This document shows, piece after piece, positions 41,053 through 51,600 of a DNA stretch of 54,296 nt. The notes below the pieces were generated by a model. That model was given only the letters and a program-made list of their open reading frames with translations. It made no database searches and was not told where the DNA came from. The position numbers and the translations under genes were made by a program. This DNA is from CAZPNX01 sp964518765 (GTDB lineage: Bacteria; Edwardsbacteria; AC1; EtOH8), in the NCBI GenBank assembly GCA_964518765.1, contig CAZFJC010000019.1, positions 1-54,296 on the forward strand, read 5' to 3'. Position 1 is the stretch's first letter. The number at the start of each line of letters is the position of its first letter.

Positions 41053-43578
41053 CTAACGTCTGACATTTGGCTTTTGGCATATCCGGCCCATGATCTCCAG
41101 TCCCTGCATGGCGTCGGCCGCGTAGTATACCCGTCCCCGGTAGCGGTGGGCCAGCTCCTCCTTCACGTATCTCCGGGTGAGGGCCGCCCCGCCGCAGATG
41201 ACCGGCGCCGAGAGCCCGGCCACTTCGAAGGCCTCCAGGTACTCGCCCATGGCCCGGGCTGATTCCACCAGCAGGCCGGAGAGACCGACGGCGTCCGGAC
41301 GGTGCTTCTTGGCCGCCAGAATGATTTCCTCGGCGGTCCTTTTAACGCCCAGGTTAACTACCCGATAGCCGTTGGCTGTGAGGACCATGTCCACCAGGTC
41401 CTTTCCGATGTCGTGGATGTCGCCCCTGACCGTAGCCAGCACCAGGGTCCCCCGTTTGGCGCCTGCCCCGCGCCCCAATCGCGGCCCCAGCTCCGCCGTG
41501 GCCGCCTTCATAGCCTCGGCCGAGCGCAGCACAAACGGTAGCTGCAGCCGACCCGATTTGAAGAGCCGGCCGACCTCGTCCATGGCCGGCAGCAGACAGC
41601 CGGACAGTATCGCCTCGGCCTTTTTCGCCTCCAGCAGTGACTTCGTTGTCCTGGCAGCCGCGGCGGCGTCCCCGGCGATCACCGAATGCCTTAGCTCATC
41701 CTCCGGCGACAGTTTTCTCCTCACCCTGTTGGCGGAGGCCGCTGTTGGAGCCGAGCGGAACATCTCCAGGAGGGCCTCCAAAGGTTTGCGGCCGGCATAG
41801 GGTTTGTTGTGCACCAGACACCGGCAGATATCGGCCGTGGTCCGGTCGATAGCGTCCATGGGCCTTATCCGGCCGGCGTGCATAATGGCGGCATCCAGCC
41901 CCCGCTCCAGCGCCTCATGCAGAAATACCGTATTGAGAATCGGCCTGGCCGCAGCCGGTAGTCCGTGAGATATGTTGCTCACCCCCAGTATGGTCAGGCA
42001 TTCCGGAAAGATCCTCTTGGCCTCAGACAGGGCCTGCAACGTCTCCAGTCCGGCCCGATCGAGGCCGGGCTCGCCGCTGGCCAGGGTGAAGGTCAGCAGG
42101 TCGAGGAAAAGATCCTGGGGTGCCAGGCCGTTGTCAGCGGCGAAGGATACCAGCTTTCGGCAAACCTCGATCTTCCTGCGTTTGTCAAAGGCCATGCCCC
42201 GCCTGTCGATGGCCATGCCCACCACCGCCGATCCGTGCTCCCGGCACAGAGCCAGTATCCTTTCGGCCCTCCTTCCCCCATCCTCAAGATTGAAGGAGTT
42301 GACCACTGACCGGCCGGCCAGCCTTTTGAGACCGACCTCCAGGGCTTTGGGATCGGTACAGTCCAGCATCACCGGCAGCCTGAGGGAGGTGTTGAGCATC
42401 AGACATAGCCGATCCATGTCCCCGGCCTCGTCACGTCCGACCGCGGCCAGCGACAGATCCACTAGGTGGGCCCCCTCGCGCTCCTGCTCCAGGGCGGCGT
42501 TCACCATGCCCTGGTGGTCGTGCTTCTCCAGCAGCTCCCGGAACCTCCGGCTGCCGGAAGCGTTAGTCCGCTCCCCGACGATCAAAGGTCTGATCTCGAC
42601 GTCTAGCTCCTGCGCCTGAAAAAGCGATGAGGCTTGAGGCCTTCGCGGGGCCAGCCTTCTGGGCTTGATGCCTTTGAGCGATAGAGAGAGCTCCCTAATG
42701 TGCTCCGGGGTTGTTCCACAGCACCCCCCGGCGATGTTGATCCCGAAGCCCTCGGCATATGCCTGCATCCGCCCGGCGAAATCTCCTGGCGATAGGGTGT
42801 AGATCGCCTGGCCCCGGCGCATCTTCGGCAGGCCGGCGTTGGGCATGACCGACAAGAGTTTAGAGGAGTTTCTTGCCAGATAGCGTACAGCCTCTGACAT
42901 TCCCTCGGGCCCCAGGCCGCAATTGAGGCCGATGGCCTGGACATCAAGCGGCTCCAGCGCCGCCAGCACCGCAGCTATATCGCTGCCGGTCAGGGTTCGG
43001 CCCATCCGGTCCAAAGTAACCTGAGCTATCACCGGAACTTCAGATGATAGGCGGCGCACCGCGGATAGGGCCGCCTTCAGCTGCAGCAGATCCTGACAGG
43101 TCTCGATGACGATCAGGTCGGCCCCGCCCTCCAGCAGACCCTGGGCCTGGGGCCGGTAGCTGGAGGTTAGCTGGTCGTAGGTGATCTGCCCCAGACTGGG
43201 AAGTTTCGAGCCCGGCCCCATGGATCCGGCCACGAAACGTGGTTTCCCCGGCCGGTCGAATTCGTCGGCCGCCCGGCGCGCCAGCGCCGCCGCTTTCCGG
43301 TTGATCTCACGACAGCGGTAATCCAGTCCGTGCTCGGCCAGGATGTGGGCCGCCCCTCCGAAGCTATTGGTCTCGATGACGTCCGCCCCGGCTCTTAGAT
43401 AATCCCGATGTATCTTTTCGACCACCTCCGGCCGCGTCAGGCAGAGGATCTCATGACATCCCGGATGGCCGCCGAAGTCTTTCTGGGCCAGGCCGGCCCG
43501 GGCCAGACAGGTGCCCATGGCCCCGTCGAACATCACCAGGCGCTCTCGGCAGAGATCCAAGAAGCCCGGACCTTTCAT
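41053..43578 (-). CDS. metH: Cobalamin-dependent methionine synthase MetH (without reactivation domain)
   Basis: 841 residues. Homocysteine-binding barrel (1-310) with MFDGAMGTCLARAG, zinc Cys in GLNCGLGPEG and the CC pair in GGCCGTTPEHIRE; pterin-binding barrel (about 330-580) with GERTNASGSRRFRELL; B12 cap (about 610-690) and Rossmann B12 domain with the cobalt-ligand His in DIHDIGKDLVDMVL, ending SGLLVESARAMGEYLEAF. It transfers methyl from 5-methyl-THF to homocysteine. It is about 380 residues shorter than E. coli MetH because the reactivation domain is encoded separately downstream. The start at 43578 overlaps metF by 4 bases. Confidence 0.94.
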   Translation of the reverse strand: MKGPGFLDLCRERLVMFDGAMGTCLARAGLAQKDFGGHPGCHEILCLTRPEVVEKIHRDYLRAGADVIETNSFGGAAHILAEHGLDYRCREINRKAAALARRAADEFDRPGKPRFVAGSMGPGSKLPSLGQITYDQLTSSYRPQAQGLLEGGADLIVIETCQDLLQLKAALSAVRRLSSEVPVIAQVTLDRMGRTLTGSDIAAVLAALEPLDVQAIGLNCGLGPEGMSEAVRYLARNSSKLLSVMPNAGLPKMRRGQAIYTLSPGDFAGRMQAYAEGFGINIAGGCCGTTPEHIRELSLSLKGIKPRRLAPRRPQASSLFQAQELDVEIRPLIVGERTNASGSRRFRELLEKHDHQGMVNAALEQEREGAHLVDLSLAAVGRDEAGDMDRLCLMLNTSLRLPVMLDCTDPKALEVGLKRLAGRSVVNSFNLEDGGRRAERILALCREHGSAVVGMAIDRRGMAFDKRRKIEVCRKLVSFAADNGLAPQDLFLDLLTFTLASGEPGLDRAGLETLQALSEAKRIFPECLTILGVSNISHGLPAAARPILNTVFLHEALERGLDAAIMHAGRIRPMDAIDRTTADICRCLVHNKPYAGRKPLEALLEMFRSAPTAASANRVRRKLSPEDELRHSVIAGDAAAAARTTKSLLEAKKAEAILSGCLLPAMDEVGRLFKSGRLQLPFVLRSAEAMKAATAELGPRLGRGAGAKRGTLVLATVRGDIHDIGKDLVDMVLTANGYRVVNLGVKRTAEEIILAAKKHRPDAVGLSGLLVESARAMGEYLEAFEVAGLSAPVICGGAALTRRYVKEELAHRYRGRVYYAADAMQGLEIMGRICQKPNVRR

Positions 43579-44534
43579 AACCCCCTTCCTTTGAGCTGGC
43601 CGAGGACTTCGGCCACCGCCCCGCTTCGGCCCATGGTGTAGAAATGGATGCAGGGGACCTTGAGCTCCAGCAGCTGGCGGCACAGCCTCACTGCGAACTC
43701 GGTGCCGAAACGGCGAGCCTGTTCCGCACTGCCCGCCTCTTTGATGCCCCGCACCAGAGCCTCCGGCAGATCGATGTGGAAGTCCCGGGGTATGTTTACC
43801 AGCTGCTTCTCACCGGTGATCACCTTGATACCGGGTATGATGGGCACTTCGATGCCGGCCGCCTTGGCCCGCTGTAAGAAATCTTCGAAGACCTCGGCGG
43901 AGAAGACCATTTGGGTGATGATGTAACCCGCCCCTTTGTCCACCTTCTCCTTGAGATGTGCGATGTCCTCGGTCAGGTTCGGCGCCTCGTAGTGTTTTTC
44001 CGGGTAGCCGGCCACCCCAAGACAGAAATCGGTGGGCACCGGGTCGTCCAGCTCCTCCAGGTATCTCCCCCGATTGAGGTTGGCAATCTGCTCCACCAAC
44101 TCCGAGGCATATCGGTACCCGTCTGGCTCCGGCTGGTAATCCTTCTGTCCCGGCGGCGGATCCCCACGGATGACGAACAGGTTCTCAAAGCCCAGGTAAT
44201 GGAGGTCGATCAGAGCGTCCTCGGTCTCGTAGCGGTTGAACCCTCCACAGATGAGGTGGGGGACGGTCTCGATCCGGTAGCGGTTGGCCAGGGCGGCGCA
44301 GATGCCGACGGTGCCTGGCTTCTTCCGCTTGGGCACCCTGCGGATGACGTCGTCCTGCTCCTCGTAGACGATGCTGGTCTGATGGTAGGTAACGTTGATG
44401 AAGCTGGGGCCGTAGGGAGCCAGGCGGTCTACGGTCTCGAAGATGCCCTGAATGCTGTGCCCTTTCTCGGGGGGGGTGATCTCCAGCGAGATCAGCGTTT
44501 TCTCGGCCCTTTGTAGCTGTTCGGTGATGTGCAT
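43575..44534 (-). CDS. metF: 5,10-methylenetetrahydrofolate reductase MetF
   Basis: 319 residues, FAD-dependent TIM barrel: SLEITPPEKGHSIQG with the catalytic Glu, FINVTYHQTS, PHLICGGFNRYE, LFVIRGDPPPGQ, FCLGVAGYPEKHYEAPN and ITQMVFSAEVF. It makes 5-methyl-THF, the methyl donor for the MetH encoded next. It is first in a three-gene, translationally coupled methionine operon. Confidence 0.95.
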   Translation of the reverse strand: MHITEQLQRAEKTLISLEITPPEKGHSIQGIFETVDRLAPYGPSFINVTYHQTSIVYEEQDDVIRRVPKRKKPGTVGICAALANRYRIETVPHLICGGFNRYETEDALIDLHYLGFENLFVIRGDPPPGQKDYQPEPDGYRYASELVEQIANLNRGRYLEELDDPVPTDFCLGVAGYPEKHYEAPNLTEDIAHLKEKVDKGAGYIITQMVFSAEVFEDFLQRAKAAGIEVPIIPGIKVITGEKQLVNIPRDFHIDLPEALVRGIKEAGSAEQARRFGTEFAVRLCRQLLELKVPCIHFYTMGRSGAVAEVLGQLKGRGL

Positions 44535-44576
44535 GGCGATAAATCAATGTTTGTTAAATCGCTGTCGGCGGCCAGA

Positions 44577-44605
44577 ATGATACCCGATATTTCCGGAAAA
44601 AGCAA
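44577..44605 (-). promoter_or_regulatory. metF operon promoter
   Basis: TTGCTT (44600-44605), a 17-base spacer and TATCAT (44577-44582) on the minus strand, about 43 bases before metF. I see no SAM or cobalamin riboswitch in this short leader. Confidence 0.6.
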
Positions 44606-44636
44606 TCGCCCTTTCCCCGCCTCTGTCTATGTCAAA

Positions 44637-44667
44637 GGCCCCTCCCCGATTTCCCCAGGGAGGGGCC
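44637..44667 (-). terminator. Terminator of the OmpA-family gene
   Basis: 10-bp perfect stem GGCCCCTCCC / GGGAGGGGCC with an 11-base loop, followed by TTTG, 17 bases after the stop codon of the OmpA gene. Confidence 0.7.
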
Positions 44668-44683
44668 TGGCGGTTCGACGAGG

Positions 44684-46624
44684 TTAGTTCTGGCTTATAA
44701 CCACGAACTCGATGCGGCGGTTGGCTGCCCGTCCGGCCGCCGTCCGATTGGATTCAATAGGCATGTCCTTGCCGTAGCCCTTAGCCGTCAGGCGGTCTGG
44801 GCTGATGCCATGGTTGGTGATCAGGTAATTGCGCACCGAGTTGGCCCGGGCCTCGGACAGGGTCTGGTTCCTCCGGGCGCTGCCCCGGCTGTCGGTGTGG
44901 CCGCCGATCTCCACTTTGATGGTGGGGTTGTCTTTGAGTAGCTTGGCCGCCTCGTCCAGAATGGGATAGGAGGATATCATGATATCGGCTCGGCCGGTGC
45001 GGAACTTGATGCCTTTGAGGACCACCTTCTCTCCTTTTTTGGGGATGGCCCGCATCACGAAGTTCTGGATGAAGGTCTGCTTGTCGTTTACCGGCACCGG
45101 GGCCGTCTCGGTGTTGTATCCCTCAGCCGCGGCCTGCACCGAGTAGATGTTCGGCGGCAGGTTGATGGAGTAGATGCCGGTGAAGACATCGCTGGTGACC
45201 GGCTTGCCCACCAACTGGCGGTCGGGGCCGTAGAAGGCCAGGGTCACCCCCAGCGGGTTGCCGGTCTTTGAATCGGTCACTTTGCCGGTGACCGTGCCCT
45301 TGGGGAACTCCTTGTGGCGGAGGGCAAAGTCCATGATCAACGTCTGGCCGTCGGCCAGGGTGGCTGCTTTCTCCTGCCAGAGGAAGGAGTCGCCGGCCGC
45401 AGCCCGCACCCGGTAGGTGCCAGGCGGCAGGGTCACCGAGTAGCTGCCGTCCGGCTTCTGCATTATCGGCGGCTGTCCGGCGATGGTCAGGTTGGCCATC
45501 AGAATGGAGTCCGTCCCGGCGATGGTTACCTTGCCGGAGATGACGGCCTGGGGTATCGGCTTGGGCTTGGGGATCACCGAAGAGGTCACCGAGAACCCGA
45601 AGAGGGCGTTCCAGTCAGGCGAGGTCGAGTTCTTGTGCATCTTGAACTCGCAGCCGCCGTCGATGGTGAAACCAGCCGGGGTGTTGAACCGGATGCCCGG
45701 TGTGATGCGGTTGGGGTTTCCTTGGAAAAAAGAGCCGGTACCCTTCGCCTTCTCTCCAGAGGCCTCCAATAGAAAGGTGACATAGGGACCGGCCGCCGCC
45801 TCCAACCCGACTCCCCATAGCAGCTGGTCATGGCGGATGCCGGTTCCCTTGGTCGCCTGGTACATCAGATAGGTTGAATCGGCCGCCGAGGGCACCAGGG
45901 TATCCGAGACCACGTACCCGGGCTTGGGATTGCCGGCGGCCAGATAGCCGATGTTTCCGTGCAGCTGGGCCGGCCCCAGGCTTAGGGTCGTCAAAAACTT
46001 GCCGCCGAAATCGGTGTTGAACGGCACCAGTTCGGTGAAGCCGTGGGCCACCAGCGACGAATCGGATTTTCCCGCCTTGCCCTCGGTGTAGGTGTAGGAG
46101 AGCTCGGTCGGCATGCCGATATTGAAAAATACCTCGGCCCCGACGGCGAAGGAAAATTTGGCCTTGCCCCAGGTCGGCGAGGGGTAGGAGCCTTTGAGCT
46201 TGATCTGGATATCGCGGAGCCAGAACCAGGCCAGGTCGTAGTTTAGGGAGTCGTAACGTCCGTACTGGCCGGTGACGTTGGCATGCTGGTCGTAGACCGC
46301 GTACATTCTTGGCCCCAGGGCGAACTCGAAGTAGTCGAGGGGGGCGAAGCCTATCATCAGGCGCGACTGGCCACGGTGGTGCTTATCCGGCGAGCCGCCG
46401 GTCATTGTGTCCCCCTGGAAGAAGAGATCCCCCTTCGCTATTTTGATCGAGCTGTAGTCGGAGTGGAGGAAACCCACCGCCAGCATCCCCCGGCCCATGG
46501 TCCGGGCCGAGGACACCTTGAACAGGCCGCATCCGCCGTCGAAGGCCGGTGGGTAGTAGGCCATGGCCGGAGCCGTCAGCACGCCGGCCAGGAATACAGC
46601 CGTCAGGAATTTAATGTATCGCAT
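44684..46624 (-). CDS. OmpA-family outer-membrane protein with carboxypeptidase-regulatory-like repeats
   Basis: 646 residues: signal peptide (FLTAVFLAGVLTAPAMAYY), a beta-barrel-like region to about residue 360, two carboxypeptidase-regulatory-like beta-sandwich repeats (about 367-440, SGKVTIAGTDSILMANLTI; about 448-525, TGKVTDSKTGNPLGVTLAF), then an OmpA/Pal peptidoglycan-binding domain (about 540-646) with IEIGGHTDSRGSARRNQ-type sequence, LSEARANSVRNYL and GYGKDMPIESN. It probably links outer membrane and cell wall. AAGGAGGAG precedes the ATG, and a strong promoter lies about 220 bases upstream. Confidence 0.88.
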   Translation of the reverse strand: MRYIKFLTAVFLAGVLTAPAMAYYPPAFDGGCGLFKVSSARTMGRGMLAVGFLHSDYSSIKIAKGDLFFQGDTMTGGSPDKHHRGQSRLMIGFAPLDYFEFALGPRMYAVYDQHANVTGQYGRYDSLNYDLAWFWLRDIQIKLKGSYPSPTWGKAKFSFAVGAEVFFNIGMPTELSYTYTEGKAGKSDSSLVAHGFTELVPFNTDFGGKFLTTLSLGPAQLHGNIGYLAAGNPKPGYVVSDTLVPSAADSTYLMYQATKGTGIRHDQLLWGVGLEAAAGPYVTFLLEASGEKAKGTGSFFQGNPNRITPGIRFNTPAGFTIDGGCEFKMHKNSTSPDWNALFGFSVTSSVIPKPKPIPQAVISGKVTIAGTDSILMANLTIAGQPPIMQKPDGSYSVTLPPGTYRVRAAAGDSFLWQEKAATLADGQTLIMDFALRHKEFPKGTVTGKVTDSKTGNPLGVTLAFYGPDRQLVGKPVTSDVFTGIYSINLPPNIYSVQAAAEGYNTETAPVPVNDKQTFIQNFVMRAIPKKGEKVVLKGIKFRTGRADIMISSYPILDEAAKLLKDNPTIKVEIGGHTDSRGSARRNQTLSEARANSVRNYLITNHGISPDRLTAKGYGKDMPIESNRTAAGRAANRRIEFVVISQN

Positions 46625-46846
46625 AGAGCTCCTCCTTGTCAGCGGTCTGTGATTTATCCTTTGTTTTGATTATCCTATCTCCTCGGGTTAGCCTTTTCAT
46701 TCACCCCTCGACTATTCAGGCAACGCTCGATAACGCTGCTGGGGGGGAATTTCCGGTCGTCGCCTACCTCGTAATTTGGGCAAAACCTCTGTCGAGATGG
46801 CGGTAAAAGACTGCTGTCCATTATTTCCTGAAACGGATAATCAATA
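46625..46846 (-). other. Long 5' leader of the OmpA-family mRNA
   Basis: The promoter at 46854-46882 implies a leader of roughly 220 bases. The short frame 46675-46866 inside it has no ribosome binding site or recognisable motif. I do not recognise any riboswitch class; the sequence may hold a regulatory structure or small-RNA target. Confidence 0.45.
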
Positions 46847-46853
46847 TCCTTTA

Positions 46854-46882
46854 AATATATCAGCAAGCCGGCCTGATGTCAA
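46854..46882 (-). promoter_or_regulatory. Promoter of the OmpA-family gene
   Basis: TTGACA (46877-46882), a 17-base spacer and TATATT (46854-46859) on the minus strand, starting about 12 bases after the rluD stop. Confidence 0.8.
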
Positions 46883-46893
46883 GGGTAAACCCA

Positions 46894-47877
46894 TCATTCG
46901 GGATTTTTAGCCAGGAATGTCAGCAGTTCCGACATGTCGGCTGGCGGCTGCGATTCCAGCTCCACCGCCCGCCCGTCATCGGGATGGTCGAACCTCAGCC
47001 TGAAGGCATGCAGGGCCTGGCGGCCCATCATCTCCTGGACGGACCGGGCCGTCTCCCTCTCGGCGCGGTTCAAACCTCGCCATATCTCCCTGAGGCCTCT
47101 GTGGTAGACCGGGTCTCCGATCACTGGATGGCCGATATGCTCCAGGTGGACACGGATCTGGTGTGTTCGTCCGGTCTCAAGGGATAATTCGACCAGAGAG
47201 GCCAACTGGCCGAAGTTTCGCAGGACAAGGTAGCGGGTGATCGCCTCGCGTCCTCGCAGCGGGGTGACCCCCATCTTCTTGCGGTCAAAGGCCGAGCGCC
47301 CCACCGGAGCCGCGACGGTCCCCTGCCCGGAAAACCTTCCCCAGACGGCAGCCAGATATGTCCTTTTTACACGCCGGGCCGCCAGCTGCCCGGCCAGCCG
47401 CCGGTGCGCCTCCTGGTCCTTGGCCACCAGCAACAGGCCCGAGGTGTCCTTGTCCAGCCGGTGGATTATACCCGGCCGTTCCCGGCCGCCGCCTGGAGAG
47501 AGGCTAACGGCCTTGCCCAGAAGCGCGTTGACCAGGGTGCCCCGATAGTTGCCCGGCGCGGGATGGACCACCATGCCGGCCGGCTTATCGACCACCAGCA
47601 GCCGTTCGTCTTCATGGACAATTTTAAGGGGGATGTCCTCGGCCTGCGGCCTTTGCCTTTCCTCAGTCTCCGGCTCCAGGCTCAGCTCTATCAGGTTACC
47701 CGGCTTCACCAAGTAGCCGGGAGGTCTTACCCGTCCGTCCACCTTCACTGAGCCTGATTGGATGAGCCGCTGGGTGCGGCTCCGGGAGAAGTTGACCCCC
47801 TGGCACAGCAGAAAGCGGTCCAGTCGGATGCGCCCTTGGTCGCGGGGCACGGTGAAGCTCAGGGTCCGGTTTTCCAC
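46894..47877 (-). CDS. rluD: RluD-type 23S rRNA pseudouridine synthase
   Basis: 327 residues: N-terminal S4 domain (RLDRFLLCQGVNFSRSRTQRLIQSGSVKVDG) and the RsuA/RluA catalytic domain with HRLDKDTSGLLLVAKD, which contains the catalytic Asp, and GRTHQIRVHLEHIGHPVIGD. It isomerises uridines in 23S rRNA. The start overlaps rph by 19 bases. Substrate position (1911/1915/1917 for RluD) is inferred from family only. Confidence 0.92.
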   Translation of the reverse strand: MENRTLSFTVPRDQGRIRLDRFLLCQGVNFSRSRTQRLIQSGSVKVDGRVRPPGYLVKPGNLIELSLEPETEERQRPQAEDIPLKIVHEDERLLVVDKPAGMVVHPAPGNYRGTLVNALLGKAVSLSPGGGRERPGIIHRLDKDTSGLLLVAKDQEAHRRLAGQLAARRVKRTYLAAVWGRFSGQGTVAAPVGRSAFDRKKMGVTPLRGREAITRYLVLRNFGQLASLVELSLETGRTHQIRVHLEHIGHPVIGDPVYHRGLREIWRGLNRAERETARSVQEMMGRQALHAFRLRFDHPDDGRAVELESQPPADMSELLTFLAKNPE

Positions 47878-48581
47878 CCGGCCAGTGCCTTCCGCTGCAG
47901 TGTGAACAAGCGCTCCAGACCCGATAGGCCGATCCTGACCATGGCCTGGAGCTGGGACGGGGAAAAGGTTCTATGCTCGGCCGTCCCCTGTACCTCTATC
48001 AGGCCGCCGGGGCGGGACCCGACGATGTTGAGGTCAACCTCGGCCGTGCTGTCCTGGCGGTAATCCAGATCCAGCGCCAATTTTTCATCTACCAGCCCCA
48101 CGCTGACCGCGGCCACCTGCCGCTTCAGGGGGTCGGCCTCGAGCTTCCCTTCCTTGAGCAGAGTGCGGAGGGCCAGGGCCAGAGCCACCCAGCCGCCGGT
48201 GATGGCCGCCGTCCTGGTTCCGCCGTCGGCCTGAAGCACGTCGCAGTCGATGGTTATGGTCCTCTCTCCCAGAGCCCTGAGGTCCACCGCCGCCCGCAGG
48301 CTGCGGCCGATAAGGCGGCTGATCTCCATGGCCCGGCCTCCGCGCGTCTGCCCCCGGTCGATGCGCTCCGGGCTGGAGCGAGGAAGCATGCCATATTCGG
48401 CCGTCACCCAGCCCTGGTTTTTACCCCGAAGGAAAGGGGGAATCCTGTCCTCGACGGTGGCGGTGCAGATGACCTTGGTGTTCCCGAAGGCTACTAGAGC
48501 CGACTCCGGGGCCGAGCGCAGGAAGCCCGGCTTGATGGAGGCCGGGCGGAGGCCAGTGTTCTTCTTCTTATTTGCCGACAT
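47859..48581 (-). CDS. rph: Ribonuclease PH
   Basis: 240 residues, full family length: GNTKVICTATVEDRIPPF, GWVTAEYGMLPRSS, EISRLIGRSLRAAVDL, TIDCDVLQADGGTRTAAITG and EVQGTAEHRTFS. It is a phosphorolytic 3'-5' exonuclease trimming tRNA precursors, yielding nucleoside diphosphates. It is translationally coupled with rluD, which it overlaps. Confidence 0.95.
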   Translation of the reverse strand: MSANKKKNTGLRPASIKPGFLRSAPESALVAFGNTKVICTATVEDRIPPFLRGKNQGWVTAEYGMLPRSSPERIDRGQTRGGRAMEISRLIGRSLRAAVDLRALGERTITIDCDVLQADGGTRTAAITGGWVALALALRTLLKEGKLEADPLKRQVAAVSVGLVDEKLALDLDYRQDSTAEVDLNIVGSRPGGLIEVQGTAEHRTFSPSQLQAMVRIGLSGLERLFTLQRKALAGWKTGP

Positions 48582-48677
48582 TAATTTCTAAAATACATGA
48601 AGCCCTGGGACGGGATTACGCTGCTTCCAATTTTTCAGCTGATGTATCATTTAAGCCTTGATCGGCGCCCCCAAATT

Positions 48678-51600
48678 TCAATCAACCTCCTTCATCTTAT
48701 CCGGCTCCAGCCAGCAGTCCCACAGCCGGGGCGCCCCCATGGGCCGGGCCCGATATCCGTGCAGCCAAGGCTGGGTGGCCGAGAAGCGGATGGAATGGTA
48801 CAGGAACACCCAGGGCGCCTCCTCCACTATCATCCTCTCTATATCTCGATAGTATGCCAGCCGCTCCAGGGGGTTGCGTATGGCCAGGGCCTTGTCCAGC
48901 ATCTGATCCAGGAGTGGCGACTTGAAGAAGGAGGTGTTGCCCGGCCGCCCCCAGTTTCGGGAGTGGAACAGGGGGTAGAGGAAGTTGTCCGGGTCCCCGT
49001 TGTCCGACGACCATCCGCGGAAGGAAAGCAGAGATTCTCCGCCGTAGGCCCGGTCCAGAAGCTCCCGCCAGCCCAGGGGATTTAGCTTCAGCTTGATGCC
49101 CACCTCTAGGCAGTAGTCGCGCACCAGCTCGGCCCGGTCCATCTGGGCCTTGATGTCCCTGATGTCCAGCAGGTACTCGCCCGGCGGCCCCCCGGGGAAG
49201 CCGGCGTCGGCCAGCAGCCTCCGGGCCCTCTCCGGATCGTAGGGGTATCCCTCCAGCTTCTGGTCGTAGGCCGCCAGGGTGGGCGGGAAGACGCCCCTGG
49301 CCAGCACCGCCTCGCCCTGGAGCTCGGTCCTGTCGATCAGGGCCTGGCGGTCTATGGCGCAGTTCAAGGCCTGGCGCACCAGTTTATGGGCAAAGGGAGT
49401 GGGCTTGGAGACATTGATGCATATGTACTGGATGTTTAGCGAGGCCACCTCCTGGACCTTCTTGCCCAAAGCCTGGAAATCCTCCAAATCGCGCCGGTGC
49501 ACGTCGACCTGCTCCAGCCCGCCCCGCTTGAACAGCTCACGGCGTTCAGCCTCGGACAGGCCGATGGTGAACCTTATCCTGTCTACCGATACCGTCTGCT
49601 GGTGGTATTCGGCGAAGGCCTCCAGCTCGACGCTTTTCCCCGGCTCCCATTTCGCCAGCCGGTAGGGCCCGGCCCCCACCGGGTTGCGGCCGAAGTCGGA
49701 GCCGGGCTTCTCCACCTCCTCCCGGGGGACGATGGAGGTGGCAGCCGCCGCCAGGTTGGCCAAAAAAGGCATGTAGGGCGACCGAAGGGTGATCACCAGG
49801 CAATAAGGATCCACCACCTTCAGCCCCTCCAGGGAGCGGCTGCGGCCCTGGATCATATCGTCGGCGCCGCGGATCATGTCGATGAAGTAGGCGTTGGGCG
49901 ACTTCAGGTCACGGTTCAGGAGCCTCTCCAGGGTGTATTTCACGTCCTCGGCTGTCAGCTCGCGGCCGTTGTGGAACTTGACCCCTTTCTTCAGGTGGAA
50001 TGTCCAGGTGAGGCCGTCTGGCGAGATGTTCCAGTGCCAGGCGATGCCGGGTATGACGTTGGCCCCCTTGTCGAACTGCACCAGGCCTTCGAACAGCTGG
50101 GCCACCACCTCGTTGGAGGTGGCGTCGGTGGACATGGCCGGATCCAGGGTCAGCGGATCCGAGCTCAGGTTCAGCCTCATGATACCTCCGCCCCGCTCCC
50201 TGGCCATCCCCTGGTCGATGCGGTCGAACAGCTGAACGTCGAAATGTCCGAACAGGGTCAGGGCCTCAGCCGCCCGTGACAGCAGTCGGAACAGCTCCTC
50301 CAGCTTCAGGCTCACCTTCTGGAAGGAGTCGGCGAACCTGGTGTAGATGGTCGCCAGGTCCTGCCGCTTCTGCCTCTGCTGCTCGATCAGTTTCGAGGTC
50401 TCCCGCCCTATAAGCTCGAACTGCTCGGCCGACTCCTTGAGCTTGGCCAGGGACCAGTTGGCCCGGTTCACCTCCTCCAGGATTTTTCCCACCAAGCTCC
50501 GGTTGTCGCCTATCAAGGCCGAGGCCCTGTCGAACTGGGCGCCTATCTGCTCTAGCAGGGGCTCCAGCTGCGAGGAGTCGACGTTGGCCCTGTTGGCCAG
50601 GTCCCGGGCCTGGGACACCAGCGAGCCCAGCTCCTGTCCCGACTGTCCCATGTCGGCCGCCTCCACCGCCGCGTAAAAGGCCAGCAGCTTGATCTGCTCG
50701 GCGAACGACCTGACCGTCTCCCCGATGCCCCGCAGCCTGGCCAGGTCCTGCTCCATCCCGGCCCCAATCTCGGCCATCTCCCCCAGCCAGGCATGCCATT
50801 GCTTAAGGTCTTCGTCGGCCCGAAACAGCTTGCCTTCAATCTCCTGCGACCTCTGCTGGGTGCTGGACAGATCGCTGTCGATGGAAACCAGTTTCCCACC
50901 TATCTGCTCGATGCCCTGGAATAGGCCCTCCAGCTCCTGCAGCAGCTGGGCCGGCAGCCGCTCTTCGTTCTGCACCGTCTGCCGTAGGGCGGCGATGGCC
51001 TGGTTGAGATCCAACCAGCGGCTGCGGGCCGCCTCCAGCTTGGAGCGCAACAGCAGCAGCTCGATGGCCAGCTGGCGGGCGGCCCAGAAGGCCCCGGACT
51101 CGGATTCCAGCTTCCTGGCGGTGGCCAGCTGGTCCCGGACGAAGTCGATCTGACCGACGTCGGCCACCTCGGTGGCCAGCACCGTGGCCACCACCTCTTG
51201 GGAGACGCCCAGGCTCTCGGCCAGTTCGGTGATGTCGGCCATGCCCCCAATCAGCTTTTCCCTTATGCCCTTCTGCTGCTCCGAGGCCTGTTGGATGTCC
51301 TCGAATCCCTTAATGATGTTCTGGTTCAGGGAGAATATCTCGGAGAGGTTGCCCCGGACGGCCATGGTGTTGTTCCGCAGCCCTCCGGCCAGCCCTCGGA
51401 TGGAGGACACCTTGCCCTCGATCGCCTCCAGCTTGCGGCGCATCTCGGCGTCGATCACCGGCGTCTGCCCGGCGGCCGACTCCAGCTCGGCGGTCAGCGC
51501 CCCCATTTTCTCGGCGATGATGCCGAAGCCCCGGCCCGAGGTTCCAGCGTGGTAGGACATGATCTCGGCGTTGCGCGACAGCTGCCTGATGTTGGCCGAC

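Noticed and set aside
46675..46866. 63-residue frame in the OmpA leader
   Set aside because: No ribosome binding site, starts upstream of the -10 element of the promoter, and has no recognisable features.
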